A stretch of DNA of 64,000 bases, taken from assembly GCF_041915215.1 (NCBI RefSeq), contig NZ_JAYSBV010000002.1. One strand, 5' to 3'. The notes below the pieces were generated by a model. The model searched no databases, had not been told where the DNA came from, and worked only from the letters and a program-made list of their open reading frames with translations. Below, one piece after another: positions 25,374 through 33,997 of this stretch. Position numbers and translations under genes: made by a program. The stretch comes from Zoogloea sp021286885. GTDB lineage: Bacteria > Pseudomonadota > Gammaproteobacteria > Burkholderiales > Rhodocyclaceae. How positions within the stretch are numbered: the stretch's first letter is position 1; every line of letters begins with the position of its first letter.

Positions 25374-28300
25374 TTACATCAGCGACATGACTTTGAGCGA
25401 TTCAATGCCGCGATCATCCACGATCTTGACCGCGATCTTGCGGTTGTCGCCCGCCTCGAAAGGCAGGCTGACGGTGCCGTGGAACGTGTCCAGTTTGGAT
25501 TCGTCCAGTTCTGCGCGGATGTTCTTCTTGAGCTTCTCCCAGCCCTCGCCCTTGCCAGCCATCGGGAAAAAGACCTGACGGGGGAAAACGCTGCGCTCGT
25601 CGTAGTCGGTATCGAGGGACCACATGGCGATCTTGCTCTTGCCGCCAGAGACGAGTTCCCCCTTGACGGTGTCGAAGTAGTCAAAGCCGTGCACTTCGAC
25701 CTCGTATCGGCCATCCTTCAACGTGCGCACCTCCACCTCGGGCTGGCCCATCAGCCAGAAGCTCTGGTTGGACGACTTGGCCTTCTTCAAGTCTTCGGTC
25801 AGCAAGTCGGTGTTCATCTGGGCCTTCAGGGCGGTGATGCCCTTCATGCCGTCAATATCCTTGGCGGCTTCCGGGTCGAAGGTAAAGGCACAGAAGACAA
25901 CCATCTTGGGCAATGGGAAAAGATTGCCGGCCTCATTGAACGCATTGGCTACCTGGCGCTGTTCCAGGGCTGCATGCTCAGGCCCAAAGCTGACGACCAC
26001 GCGCTCGCCCGTGTCCAGATGACCGACGGCATGGAGGTTACGAATATCCTTATCCGACGGCAGGGCTTCCAGGTCGGCAAACTTGAGCATCTGCCCAGCT
26101 TTCCCGCGAATCCCGGCCTTCAGCAGCTCATCCCGCCACTGATGCTGACGGCCAGACTCGCCCGTCCGGGCGATGCTGGTGTCGGCCTCGTCCGGACCGC
26201 TGGCCTCGTCCAGCGCCTTGACGCTGGGGAAGGGCACGGCCTCCACGGTGAACGGGCCGGTGATGCGCAGGCGGTTCTTGGCAATGCTCGGCTGGTCGTA
26301 GAGGACTTCCTGATCGGCGTGGGCGGCGATGGACTGATCCATCTGCTGCTGCATGCGGATGCGTTGCTTGTGAAAGTCGTCGAAAGCCGGCAAGGCCTCT
26401 TCCGGCCACGTTTCTGGCCAGTCGAAGGGCACTTCCCATTCCTGCAAGGCGTCTCCCCTCCCCCACAGGATCGAGTGCCCCTTGCGGCCGCCCTCTGTTA
26501 CGGAGAAGCTTGCATGCCCTTTCTTCAGCGCGTCATTCAGCCACCCCAGCGCTGATTCAACCGCCGGATGCATGCGCTCGTAAATGCTGTCGATATCCGG
26601 GTTATTGGCAATCGACTTCAGGGTGACGTGCGGCACCGTTTTGTAGATGAAGCCGCCCTTCAGCCCTTCATGCGGGTACTTCAGCTCAAAGTAATCAAAG
26701 CTGGCGGTCATCAGCCGCTGCTTGGCCAGGGTGATGGCCACGCGGGAGGTATCACAGCTGATCCAGCGACGCCCCCATTTCTCAGCGACGAAGGCGGTGG
26801 TGCCGGAGCCACAGGTCGGGTCAAGGACGAGGTCGCCGGGGTCGGTGGTCATGAGCATGCAGCGCTCCAAAGCAATGGGGCTGGTTTGAACCACGTAAAC
26901 TTTCTTGTCTGAGAATCCTGATGTAACGGTGTCATCCCAGAGGTGGGTTAATGGACTAACACGGAAATCATCAATGAAGCGTGTGTAACGTAGCGTGTCC
27001 CCAAGGGCCAGTAACCGTCCTGCTTTTCCTAGTCGGCCTAGCCCTCGTTGATCGGTCTTGAAAGTGCCCTTACCTGGACTGAAAGTGCGTCCGAGGTAAG
27101 GGTAGGCAGTTACATCTTCACCTTGCGCCGGACGTTGGCTCGTGATGTTGTCGTGCGAGAAAGCTAATCCACCTTGTTCAATTTCAGACTCAATCGCACT
27201 TCCGGCATTGAATTTGTATCCGTTTCCCTTACGAATCCACGTGTACTGGCTAGCACCAGCGCCACCTATCTCCTTGTCGAAGTAGAGCTGACGGTACTTC
27301 AACTTCTCAATGTCTTTGCCGTACCAAACCAAATAGTCGCATACGCTAGCAAGCCCTTCTGAGGATGCTGTCGTTGTCTTCTTGTAGATCAATAGGGCCA
27401 CATGATTTTCGGCCCCGAACACCTCATCCATAATCTCCCGCACATGGTGCAAATTCTCATCCGAAATCTGCACAAATACGCTGCCAGTCTCGTTGAGCAG
27501 CTCCCGCGCCAGTAGCAGCCGATCCCGCAAATAGGTCAAATACGAGTGAATCCCCAGCTCCCAGGTATCCCGGAAGGCCTTGATCATTTCCGGTTCCTGG
27601 GTCAGGTCGGCATCGTTTCTGTCCTTCACGTCGCGCTTGCCGACGAAGGGCTGAAAGTTGGAGCCGTATTTGATGCCATAGGGCGGGTCGAAGTAGATCA
27701 TCTGCACCTTGCCGGCCATGCTCTCCTTTTGCAGCAGGCTGTTCATCACCAGCAGGGAATCCCCGGCCACCAGGCGGTTCGCCCAGCCGCGTTCGTGGTG
27801 GTAGAAGTCGATGGCGTCGCGCAGGGGCAGGTTCTCGAAGGGGGCGTCGAACAGGCCGGGCTGGATAGCTTTGGCTGATCCTGCGCTCTTGCCTTCGCCC
27901 TTCATGGCCTTGCGCACGGCAGACAGAATGCTGGCCGGATCGATGCGCTCGTGTACGTGCAGGCTGACGGTGTCTACGTCAAAGCTGGTGCGCTCGGCCT
28001 TACCGGCCCAGTTGAGGTAGGGGGTCTGCAGGTGCTTGAGTTCTTCCAGCGCGGTGCGCATGCTCTCGGTGTCGCCACTGGCGAGGGCGTCGTCGATAAT
28101 GGCTTCGATACGGCCACGCTGGGAATCAAACTGCAGGGTGGGGTCTAGATGGGGGTCGAAGGCCCAGCGGGTTTTGCCCGCTTCGGGGTCGGTGGCGGGC
28201 GTGACCATGCCGACCTCCGGGTTGTTCTTGCGCTTGTCTTGGTGACGGTAGGAGATGATCTGGGGGGCTTCGGCAACAGCGCGCTTCGGCTTCGAAGCTG

Positions 28301-28643
28301 GACCACTACCAGCCCCCACTGCTGCACGGGCCTTGCGGGGGGCCTTCACCGGCTCGGGTTCGGGAGCCTCTTGCGCTTCAAGGGAGAAATCTGCGCCCTC
28401 CGCATCTTCCTCGGTCGCCCCGGCGAGCCGAACAGAACCGCCCCGCCCACCCCCTTTAATCAGCACGCCTTCGGCCACCAGTTCGCCCTGAACCTGCCAG
28501 TAATCGCTCTCAACGATCTCCAGCCCTTTGGCAGCCAGCACGTTCTCCACTTCACGCCTCAGCGCCGTATTACCCATCGCCGAACCATCGGCAGGAATAA
28601 CAGACAGTAGCGCCTTCTTCAGATGCGTGTGCAACTTGGCCAT
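25374..28643 (-). CDS. Type III-like site-specific DNA methyltransferase (Mod)
   Basis: A 1089-aa methyltransferase. An N-terminal helix-turn-helix-like segment (1-65) and a charged Ala/Lys/Pro linker precede the catalytic core. Motif IV DPPYGIKYGSNF lies near residue 317 and the SAM-binding motif I DPTCGSGTTAFVAEKWG near 607. The IV-then-I order is that of beta-class N6-adenine or N4-cytosine enzymes, as in type III Mod. The spacing between them is large and probably holds the target-recognition domain (KKTTTASSEG to WDDTVTSGF). The ATG at 28643 has AGGGG upstream. It is first in the operon with the AlbA_2 gene (9 bases on) and res. The target sequence is unknown. Confidence 0.88.
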   Translation of the reverse strand: MAKLHTHLKKALLSVIPADGSAMGNTALRREVENVLAAKGLEIVESDYWQVQGELVAEGVLIKGGGRGGSVRLAGATEEDAEGADFSLEAQEAPEPEPVKAPRKARAAVGAGSGPASKPKRAVAEAPQIISYRHQDKRKNNPEVGMVTPATDPEAGKTRWAFDPHLDPTLQFDSQRGRIEAIIDDALASGDTESMRTALEELKHLQTPYLNWAGKAERTSFDVDTVSLHVHERIDPASILSAVRKAMKGEGKSAGSAKAIQPGLFDAPFENLPLRDAIDFYHHERGWANRLVAGDSLLVMNSLLQKESMAGKVQMIYFDPPYGIKYGSNFQPFVGKRDVKDRNDADLTQEPEMIKAFRDTWELGIHSYLTYLRDRLLLARELLNETGSVFVQISDENLHHVREIMDEVFGAENHVALLIYKKTTTASSEGLASVCDYLVWYGKDIEKLKYRQLYFDKEIGGAGASQYTWIRKGNGYKFNAGSAIESEIEQGGLAFSHDNITSQRPAQGEDVTAYPYLGRTFSPGKGTFKTDQRGLGRLGKAGRLLALGDTLRYTRFIDDFRVSPLTHLWDDTVTSGFSDKKVYVVQTSPIALERCMLMTTDPGDLVLDPTCGSGTTAFVAEKWGRRWISCDTSRVAITLAKQRLMTASFDYFELKYPHEGLKGGFIYKTVPHVTLKSIANNPDIDSIYERMHPAVESALGWLNDALKKGHASFSVTEGGRKGHSILWGRGDALQEWEVPFDWPETWPEEALPAFDDFHKQRIRMQQQMDQSIAAHADQEVLYDQPSIAKNRLRITGPFTVEAVPFPSVKALDEASGPDEADTSIARTGESGRQHQWRDELLKAGIRGKAGQMLKFADLEALPSDKDIRNLHAVGHLDTGERVVVSFGPEHAALEQRQVANAFNEAGNLFPLPKMVVFCAFTFDPEAAKDIDGMKGITALKAQMNTDLLTEDLKKAKSSNQSFWLMGQPEVEVRTLKDGRYEVEVHGFDYFDTVKGELVSGGKSKIAMWSLDTDYDERSVFPRQVFFPMAGKGEGWEKLKKNIRAELDESKLDTFHGTVSLPFEAGDNRKIAVKIVDDRGIESLKVMSLM

Positions 28644-28882
28644 ACCCAACCCCTAGAACCCAGAATAACAAGACGATGTCCGAACTTCGGACAGCCGAGC
28701 ATTATGGGGAAGAGGCGGCCAAATGTCATGAGCGGTGTCGTGGCCAAGCCTTTTCAGACCGTCCCATCCGCTTTTCCCTGCCGGCCTACTGCGCATAAGC
28801 GATGGATGATGGGCGATGGGCAACAAGCCACCCCCATCGAACGCACACGCAGCAGTCGAGCACGCCGCTTGCAGAACCTGCC

Positions 28883-29611
28883 CTAACTCGAAAAATGCCC
28901 AAAACGCCCCGCAAACACCTTGGCCGGGGGGGTGGCGTAATCGCCGAACTTGCTGGTGCCCAGGCCCAGTTGGTGCATGGATTCGGCCAGTTTGACGGCG
29001 GCGGTCACGCCGTCGACCACGGGCAGGCCGACGGCCTGGCCCAGTTCGGCGGTGAGGTCGGCCATGCCGGCGCAGCCGAGCACGATGGCGCCAATGCCGT
29101 CTTCGTCCCGGGCGCGGCGGGCTTCGTCCACCAGGCGGCCCATGCAGGCGGCGCCGTCTTCGAGTTCGAGCACCGGGATTTCGGCGGCGCGTACCCGGCG
29201 GCATTGGGCCGCGTAGCCGTATGCGTGGAGCAGGTGTTCGCTCATGATCACCGTGCGCTGGAGCGTGGTGACCACTGAAAAGCGGGTCGCCACCATGCTG
29301 GCCAGGGCAAAGGCGGCCTGGGCGATGCCGATGACCGGGGCGCGGGTCAGTTCCCGGGCGGCGTGCAGGCCCGGGTCGCCAAAGCAGGCGATCACGTAGG
29401 CATCGGCCCCGGCGGTCTCGCCCCGCCGGATTTCTTCGCACACGCCCACGGCGGCCACCGCGTCATCAAAATGGCTTTCGATGGAGGCCGGGCCATCTGC
29501 CGGGGTACAGCCGATGATCTCGGTGCCCGGGGCTGCCACCCGCTGGGCAGCGCGGGCGATGGTGGCGGTCATGGAGGCGGATGAATTGGGGTTGATGAGG
29601 TGGAGGCGCAT
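28883..29611 (-). CDS. Asp/Glu/hydantoin racemase family protein
   Basis: A 242-aa protein of the Asp/Glu racemase superfamily, closest in motifs to hydantoin racemases: LHLINPNSSASMT at the start, then the first catalytic Cys in DAYVIACFGDPGLH and the second in GIGAIVLGCAGMADL. Both cysteines needed for two-base proton exchange are intact. The GVTAAVKLAE segment near the end is also family-typical. The ATG at 29611 is chosen over an in-frame codon at 29641, which overlaps the GntR gene. It follows that regulator by four bases. No hydantoinase or carbamoylase is nearby, so the substrate could equally be allantoin or another cyclic amide. Confidence 0.83.
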   Translation of the reverse strand: MRLHLINPNSSASMTATIARAAQRVAAPGTEIIGCTPADGPASIESHFDDAVAAVGVCEEIRRGETAGADAYVIACFGDPGLHAARELTRAPVIGIAQAAFALASMVATRFSVVTTLQRTVIMSEHLLHAYGYAAQCRRVRAAEIPVLELEDGAACMGRLVDEARRARDEDGIGAIVLGCAGMADLTAELGQAVGLPVVDGVTAAVKLAESMHQLGLGTSKFGDYATPPAKVFAGRFGHFSS

Positions 29612-29615
29612 GATT

Positions 29616-30332
29616 TCAGTCGGCCTTTCCGCCACGGGCATTGGCCATCACCCCGCGCAGGACTTCCTGGAGGTCGCTGGCCGGGTGTTCCCAACGCAGG
29701 CCGCGCTCGATGGTGAGCAGGTGTTCCTGCATCCAGGCCGCTGCGCCGGCGGCATCGCTGCGGGCCAGCAGGTCGATGATCTGCTCATGCTCCGAGTGGC
29801 GGCACACCACCGCGATGGGGGAGCCGTAGGTGGCGATGATGAGGGAGCTGCGCGCCACCAGCTTGGCCACCATCTCGGTGAGCACCAGATTGCCGGTGAG
29901 GGCTGCCAGTTCGATGTGGAATTCGCCCGAGAGGCGGATCGCATCCACCCGGTTGCCGCTCATCTGGGCGGCGTCTTCGGCCTCGACCAGGGCGCGCAGG
30001 GACTCCAGCTTGGCGGCCGGGATGGGGTTCTGCATTTCGGCGAGCGCGCCGCATTCGAGGATGCGCCGGGTGGCGAAGATGTCCCGGGCCTCGTTCACCG
30101 AGGGCTCGGCCACCTGGGCGCCCCGGTTGGGGCGCATGGCCACCAGCCCTTCGCAGGCCAGGCGCTGGAGCACCTTGCGCACCACCGTGCGACTCACTCC
30201 GAAGCTGACCGAAAGGGTGTCTTCTGGCAGCCGGGTACCGGGCAGCAGCTTGGAATCGCAAATGGCGGCGTGCAGGTGGGCGTAGATGACTTCGTCTTTT
30301 TCCTGGGGGACGGCGGAGGCGTTCTTGTTCAT
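29616..30332 (-). CDS. GntR/FadR-type regulator (FCD domain)
   Basis: A 238-aa repressor or activator. The N-terminal winged helix is clear (GTRLPEDTLSVSFGVSRTVVRKVLQRL, then EGLVAMRPNRGAQV), followed by an all-helical FCD ligand domain with metal-site residues D/H in DAIRLSGEFHIELAAL and the late HSEHEQIIDLLARSD. FCD members often bind carboxylates. It is divergent from the NCS1 permease. Two identical TTGTATACAA palindromes in the gap are of the type bound by FadR-subfamily proteins, so it should control both the permease-porin unit and its own operon. Confidence 0.87.
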   Translation of the reverse strand: MNKNASAVPQEKDEVIYAHLHAAICDSKLLPGTRLPEDTLSVSFGVSRTVVRKVLQRLACEGLVAMRPNRGAQVAEPSVNEARDIFATRRILECGALAEMQNPIPAAKLESLRALVEAEDAAQMSGNRVDAIRLSGEFHIELAALTGNLVLTEMVAKLVARSSLIIATYGSPIAVVCRHSEHEQIIDLLARSDAAGAAAWMQEHLLTIERGLRWEHPASDLQEVLRGVMANARGGKAD

Positions 30333-30468
30333 GGCGTGAGACTCGATGGGCTGGGCGGCGGGTCAGGGCGGGGGCGGCCTGGGGTGGGTCTTTTTGGTGC
30401 GGGATGCACCAGAATGATCCATATTGATCCAGATCCTGCACCACATTGGTGACACAAAACACCACAAA

Positions 30469-30478
30469 TTGTATACAA
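30469..30478. promoter_or_regulatory. GntR operator candidate 1 (TTGTATACAA)
   Basis: A perfect ten-base palindrome about 137 bases upstream of the GntR gene. An identical palindrome lies 161 bases away at 30630-30639, near the permease start. Confidence 0.75.
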
Positions 30479-30629
30479 AACTTAGGCGAAGATGTATTCG
30501 AAATATGAAATTTTCGTGTTCATCCTGTTGTTATCTAAGTGTATCTCCTTTTTGCAGGGCTTTGCGCCAGAGCAAAAGGCCCGGGCTGGCACACACGTTG
30601 CTAAAAAATGGATGCAAAACACCGCCAGA

Positions 30630-30639
30630 TTGTATACAA
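30630..30639. promoter_or_regulatory. GntR operator candidate 2 (TTGTATACAA)
   Basis: The same palindrome as at 30469-30478, 53 bases upstream of the permease start, a position suited to blocking or activating its promoter. Two sites 161 bases apart could also allow looping. Confidence 0.75.
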
Positions 30640-30691
30640 ATCAAGCAGGCGACCACAAACCCCATGCACCCAGCCTTGAAAGGGATGACCC

Positions 30692-32119
30692 ATGCGCGAC
30701 CACACACCGCCCGGCTACAGCGACCGCCTCTATAACGAGGATCTCGGCCCGCTCAAAGAGAAAAACTGGAACTGGTACAACATCTTTGCCTTCTGGATGT
30801 CCGACGTGCACAGCGTCGGCGGCTACGTCTTTGCGGGCAGCCTGTTTGCCCTGGGCCTGAGCAGCTGGCAGGTGCTGATTTCGCTGCTGATCGGCATCCT
30901 GATCGTTAACGGGCTGTGCAATCTGGTGGCCCGCCCCAGCCAACAGGCGGGGATTCCCTATCCGGTGGCCTGTCGGCTCTCCTTCGGGATCTGGGGCGCC
31001 AACATCCCGGCCATCATCCGGGGGCTGATCGCCGTGGCCTGGTACGGCATCCAGACCTTCCTTGCCTCCTCGGCCCTCAACATCGTGCTGCTGCGCTTCT
31101 TTCCGGGCCTGGAAAGCCTGGCCCACAGCCAGTTTCTGGGGCTTTCGCACCTGGGCTGGCTGGGCTTCATGACCATGTGGGTGCTCCAAGCCGTGGTGTT
31201 CTGGCACGGGATGGAGTCCATCAAGCGCTTCATCGACTGGGCGGGCCCGGCGGTGTATGTGGTGATGTTCGCCCTGGCCGGCTGGATCGTGGCCCGGGCT
31301 GGCATCGACAACATTTCCCTCAACCTGGGCGAAGTGAAATACACCGGCCTGGAGTCGGTGGGCATGATGATCACCGCCATTGCGCTGGTGGTGTCTTACT
31401 TCTCCGGCCCCATGCTCAACTTTGGCGACTTCTCCCGCTACGGCAAGAGCATGGACGAGGTGAAGCGTGGCAACTTCTGGGGCCTGCCGGTGAACTTCCT
31501 GGCCTTCTCGCTGGTGACCGTGGTGATTACCTCCGGCACCATTCCGGTGTTCGGCCACATGATCACCGACCCCATCGAGACCGTCAGCAAGATCGACAAC
31601 ACCATGGCCGCCCTGATCGGTGCCTTCACCTTCGTGACCGCCACCATCGGCATCAACATCGTGGCCAACTTCGTCTCCCCGGCCTTCGACTTCTCCAACG
31701 TGGCCCCGCGCCACATCAGCTTCCGGGCGGGCGGCTTCATCGCAGCGGTGGGCTCCATCTTCATCACCCCCTGGAACCTGTTCAATTCGCCCGAAGTGAT
31801 CCACTACACCCTCGACATGCTGGCCGCCTTCATCGGCCCCCTGTTCGGCATCCTGCTGGTGGATTTTTATCTGGTGCGCAAGGGCGAGATCCGGGTGGAC
31901 GACCTCTACACCGAAAGCCCCGAAGGTGCCTACTGGTACACCAACGGGGTGAATGAGAAGGCCGTCCAGGCCCTGATCCCCGCCGTAATCATCGGCATCG
32001 TCATCACCCTCTCGGGCATCAAGAGCGTGGCCGATTTCAACTGGTTCATCGGCTGCGCCCTGGGCGGCGTGTTCTACACCCTGCGCATGGCCCCGCAACT
32101 GCGCCGCGCCACCGCCTGA
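30692..32119 (+). CDS. NCS1 family nucleobase/allantoin/hydantoin permease
   Basis: A 475-aa, 12-helix inner-membrane transporter of the nucleobase-cation-symport-1 family (Mhp1, PucI, CodB). The early NEDLGPLKEKNWNWYNIFAFWMSDVHSVGGY block, here read in parts, is the family signature around helix 1, and YPVACRLSFGIWGANIPAIIR matches the helix 3 region. A WYGIQTFLAS segment includes the substrate-site Trp and Gln. Substrates are cyclic ureides or bases coupled to Na+ or H+. The divergent racemase makes a hydantoin or allantoin-like compound likely. The porin gene downstream probably belongs to the same unit. Confidence 0.9.
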   Translation: MRDHTPPGYSDRLYNEDLGPLKEKNWNWYNIFAFWMSDVHSVGGYVFAGSLFALGLSSWQVLISLLIGILIVNGLCNLVARPSQQAGIPYPVACRLSFGIWGANIPAIIRGLIAVAWYGIQTFLASSALNIVLLRFFPGLESLAHSQFLGLSHLGWLGFMTMWVLQAVVFWHGMESIKRFIDWAGPAVYVVMFALAGWIVARAGIDNISLNLGEVKYTGLESVGMMITAIALVVSYFSGPMLNFGDFSRYGKSMDEVKRGNFWGLPVNFLAFSLVTVVITSGTIPVFGHMITDPIETVSKIDNTMAALIGAFTFVTATIGINIVANFVSPAFDFSNVAPRHISFRAGGFIAAVGSIFITPWNLFNSPEVIHYTLDMLAAFIGPLFGILLVDFYLVRKGEIRVDDLYTESPEGAYWYTNGVNEKAVQALIPAVIIGIVITLSGIKSVADFNWFIGCALGGVFYTLRMAPQLRRATA

Positions 32120-32140
32120 GCGCCCCGGCCCGCAGCTCAG

Positions 32141-32173
32141 CACCTAGCCCTCACCTAGCCCTCACCTAGCCCT
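32141..32173. repeat. Three tandem 11-base repeats (CACCTAGCCCT)
   Basis: Three exact copies just after the permease stop codon. No hairpin forms, and the function is unknown; probably a slippage product. Confidence 0.85.
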
Positions 32174-32289
32174 CACCAACCCCAAGCCCCTAAAACGCCT
32201 CCTCCCCATGCTGCCTGGCTCCGGCCCGGCGGCAGGGGGCTGGCACGCCCGTTTTCTGCATCTTTCACACACTTCAAAGGATGATTCTC

Positions 32290-33381
32290 ATGAAGCGCAC
32301 CGCCCTGCCCTCCGCCCTCAAGCCCCTGCTCGTCGCCCTGCTGGCCTGTAGCAGCCTCGCCGCCCACGCCGACATTGCCCTGCTGCCCAGCGTTAACCTC
32401 TACGGCCTGGTGGATACCGGCTATGCCAGCACCAACAACACCGGCAAAAACGCCAACGCCAACACCTCCGGCGCGGTGGATAGCATCCTGGGCGTCTCCA
32501 GTGTGGGCCTGCGTGGCGAAAAAGATTGGGGCAACGGCCTCACCGGCTTCTACAACCTGCAGGTGGGCTTTCTGCCCTCCTCGGGCAAGCTGTCCAACAC
32601 CGACGTGCTGTTCTCGCGCAATGCCTATGTGGGCGTGAGAAACGAGCTGGGCAGCCTCTCGGTGGGCCGCCAATGGGTATTTGCCGATGACTGGCTGGTG
32701 GGCTCTGTGTTCAAGGGCGGCTACAACGCGGGGGCGGTGTTCAAGTTCAGCGAGTTTGATGCGGTGAGCGACCTCTATCGCAACACCCTCAAATACGTGA
32801 GCCCGGTGTTTGGCGGCGGCGCCCAGGTGGGGGCCATGTACGCCAAGAAGATTGGCGAATCGGTCAGCGCCGGCAACACCGACAACTCATCCCTTTCAAA
32901 CATCGGCGCCCGCTACAGCCAGGGCCCGTGGATGGTGGCCGCCACCTACCTGCAAGAAAAGGGCATCAGCGGCGGCAGCTACAAGCTCGTGACGGCCGGC
33001 GGCGCCTATGACTTCGCGCCCTTCAAGCTGCGCCTGGGCTACACCCACAACGACATCGAAGCCGGCAGCTACCAATCCATCGGCACCATGCTGGTGGATA
33101 ACAAGGCTTATGCGGTCAATACCGGCGTGGATTACGCCATCACCGGCAAACTCAATCTGGCCCTGGATTACCTGATCCGGCGCAACACCACCTTTGACGA
33201 GCACAGCACGGTGAACCGCCTCCTGCTCACCTACGCCTGGCGCCCCGACCTGACCCTGGTGGGCAACCTGGCCAGCATCCGCAACTCCGGCACCGCCACC
33301 CAAACCCTGGTGGGCGATACGCCCCTCAGCGGCGGGCATTCGCAAACCTCCATGGCGGCAGGGGTGCGCTTCAGCTTCTGA
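32290..33381 (+). CDS. Outer-membrane porin, Neisseria/Burkholderia type
   Basis: A 363-aa trimeric general porin (Gram-negative porin family, 16 strands). The signal peptide ends at AAHA, then the typical first strand VNLYGLVDTGYAS. GVSSVGLRGEKDWGNGLTGFY and FSRNAYVGVRNELGSLSVGRQ are the usual second and third blocks. The C-terminal strand ends in Phe (AAGVRFSF), needed for Bam-dependent assembly. The ATG at 32290 has AAAGGA upstream; the ATG at 32281 sits on that site. It lies about 170 bases after the NCS1 permease and likely provides outer-membrane entry for its substrate. Confidence 0.92.
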   Translation: MKRTALPSALKPLLVALLACSSLAAHADIALLPSVNLYGLVDTGYASTNNTGKNANANTSGAVDSILGVSSVGLRGEKDWGNGLTGFYNLQVGFLPSSGKLSNTDVLFSRNAYVGVRNELGSLSVGRQWVFADDWLVGSVFKGGYNAGAVFKFSEFDAVSDLYRNTLKYVSPVFGGGAQVGAMYAKKIGESVSAGNTDNSSLSNIGARYSQGPWMVAATYLQEKGISGGSYKLVTAGGAYDFAPFKLRLGYTHNDIEAGSYQSIGTMLVDNKAYAVNTGVDYAITGKLNLALDYLIRRNTTFDEHSTVNRLLLTYAWRPDLTLVGNLASIRNSGTATQTLVGDTPLSGGHSQTSMAAGVRFSF

Positions 33382-33407
33382 GCCCTGGCTCATATCCCCC
33401 ACCCCCG

Positions 33408-33434
33408 AAACCCCGCCACGCCCGGCGGGGTTTT
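33408..33434 (+). terminator. Rho-independent terminator after the porin gene
   Basis: AAACCCCGCC pairs with GGCGGGGTTT across a six-base loop, with four T at the end. Confidence 0.85.
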
Positions 33435-33470
33435 GAGGTCCTGTCGAACAGCGACTGAGCTGCAGGCGCA

Positions 33471-33836
33471 TCAAACCGGATACGCCTCAATCCGCGCCAT
33501 CAGCCGCCCCGCCAGCCAGGAATGGGCCTCACCCAGGGCTGCATGGATGCGGCGGGCTTCGGCTTGATAGTAGGCCTTCTTATCGGGTGTCCAGTGGGCT
33601 GGCGCCCCATTCAGATTACAAATGCGGTCGGCCAGCTTCACGCACCACACCGCCCGAGGCTGGGCCTGGATGCGGGCAAGGCTATCATCCATGGCCTCTG
33701 CCTTGGGCAAATCCGGGCGCTTAGACAAAGCCTGCACCCCATCGGCCACCGCATTTCCAAAACACAAAGCCAGCACCGCCCGGCTCACCCCCTGATCCTC
33801 GATGGTGTCATGCAAGATCGCACATATCACCGCCAA
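33471..33836 (-). pseudogene. HD-domain hydrolase, N-terminally truncated
   Basis: The frame encodes AVICAILHDTIEDQGVS at its very beginning, which is the central HD motif of a SpoT/RelA-like or YfbR-like phosphohydrolase. VKLADRICNLNGAP, the second conserved block, follows, and the C terminus looks complete. The usual N-terminal third, with the first metal-binding His, is missing. An in-frame stop lies a dozen codons upstream (about 33869), and only TTG or GTG start codons are available. The break falls where GC content drops into the DUF262 island. I read it as a remnant cut by that insertion, though a short functional HD protein cannot be excluded. Confidence 0.65.
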
Positions 33837-33997
33837 ATCCAGATTATCCAGCAGCTCAACGTTTATTCAAGGCATCATACAGATGGGAGACCAGGCCAAT
33901 CTACCGGATCAACACAGGGCTCTCACAGCTACGCATAAGCGACACACACGACCAGATTTCATATGCTATAGTGCTCAAAACACTTCCTGGAAAAATA

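Larger units (their letters stand above)
30333..30691. other. Divergent regulatory region, gntR-racemase / NCS1 permease
   Basis: About 360 bases, distinctly AT-richer than the flanking genes. The only structure I can defend is the pair of TTGTATACAA palindromes at 30469-30478 and 30630-30639, listed separately. Confidence 0.5.
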
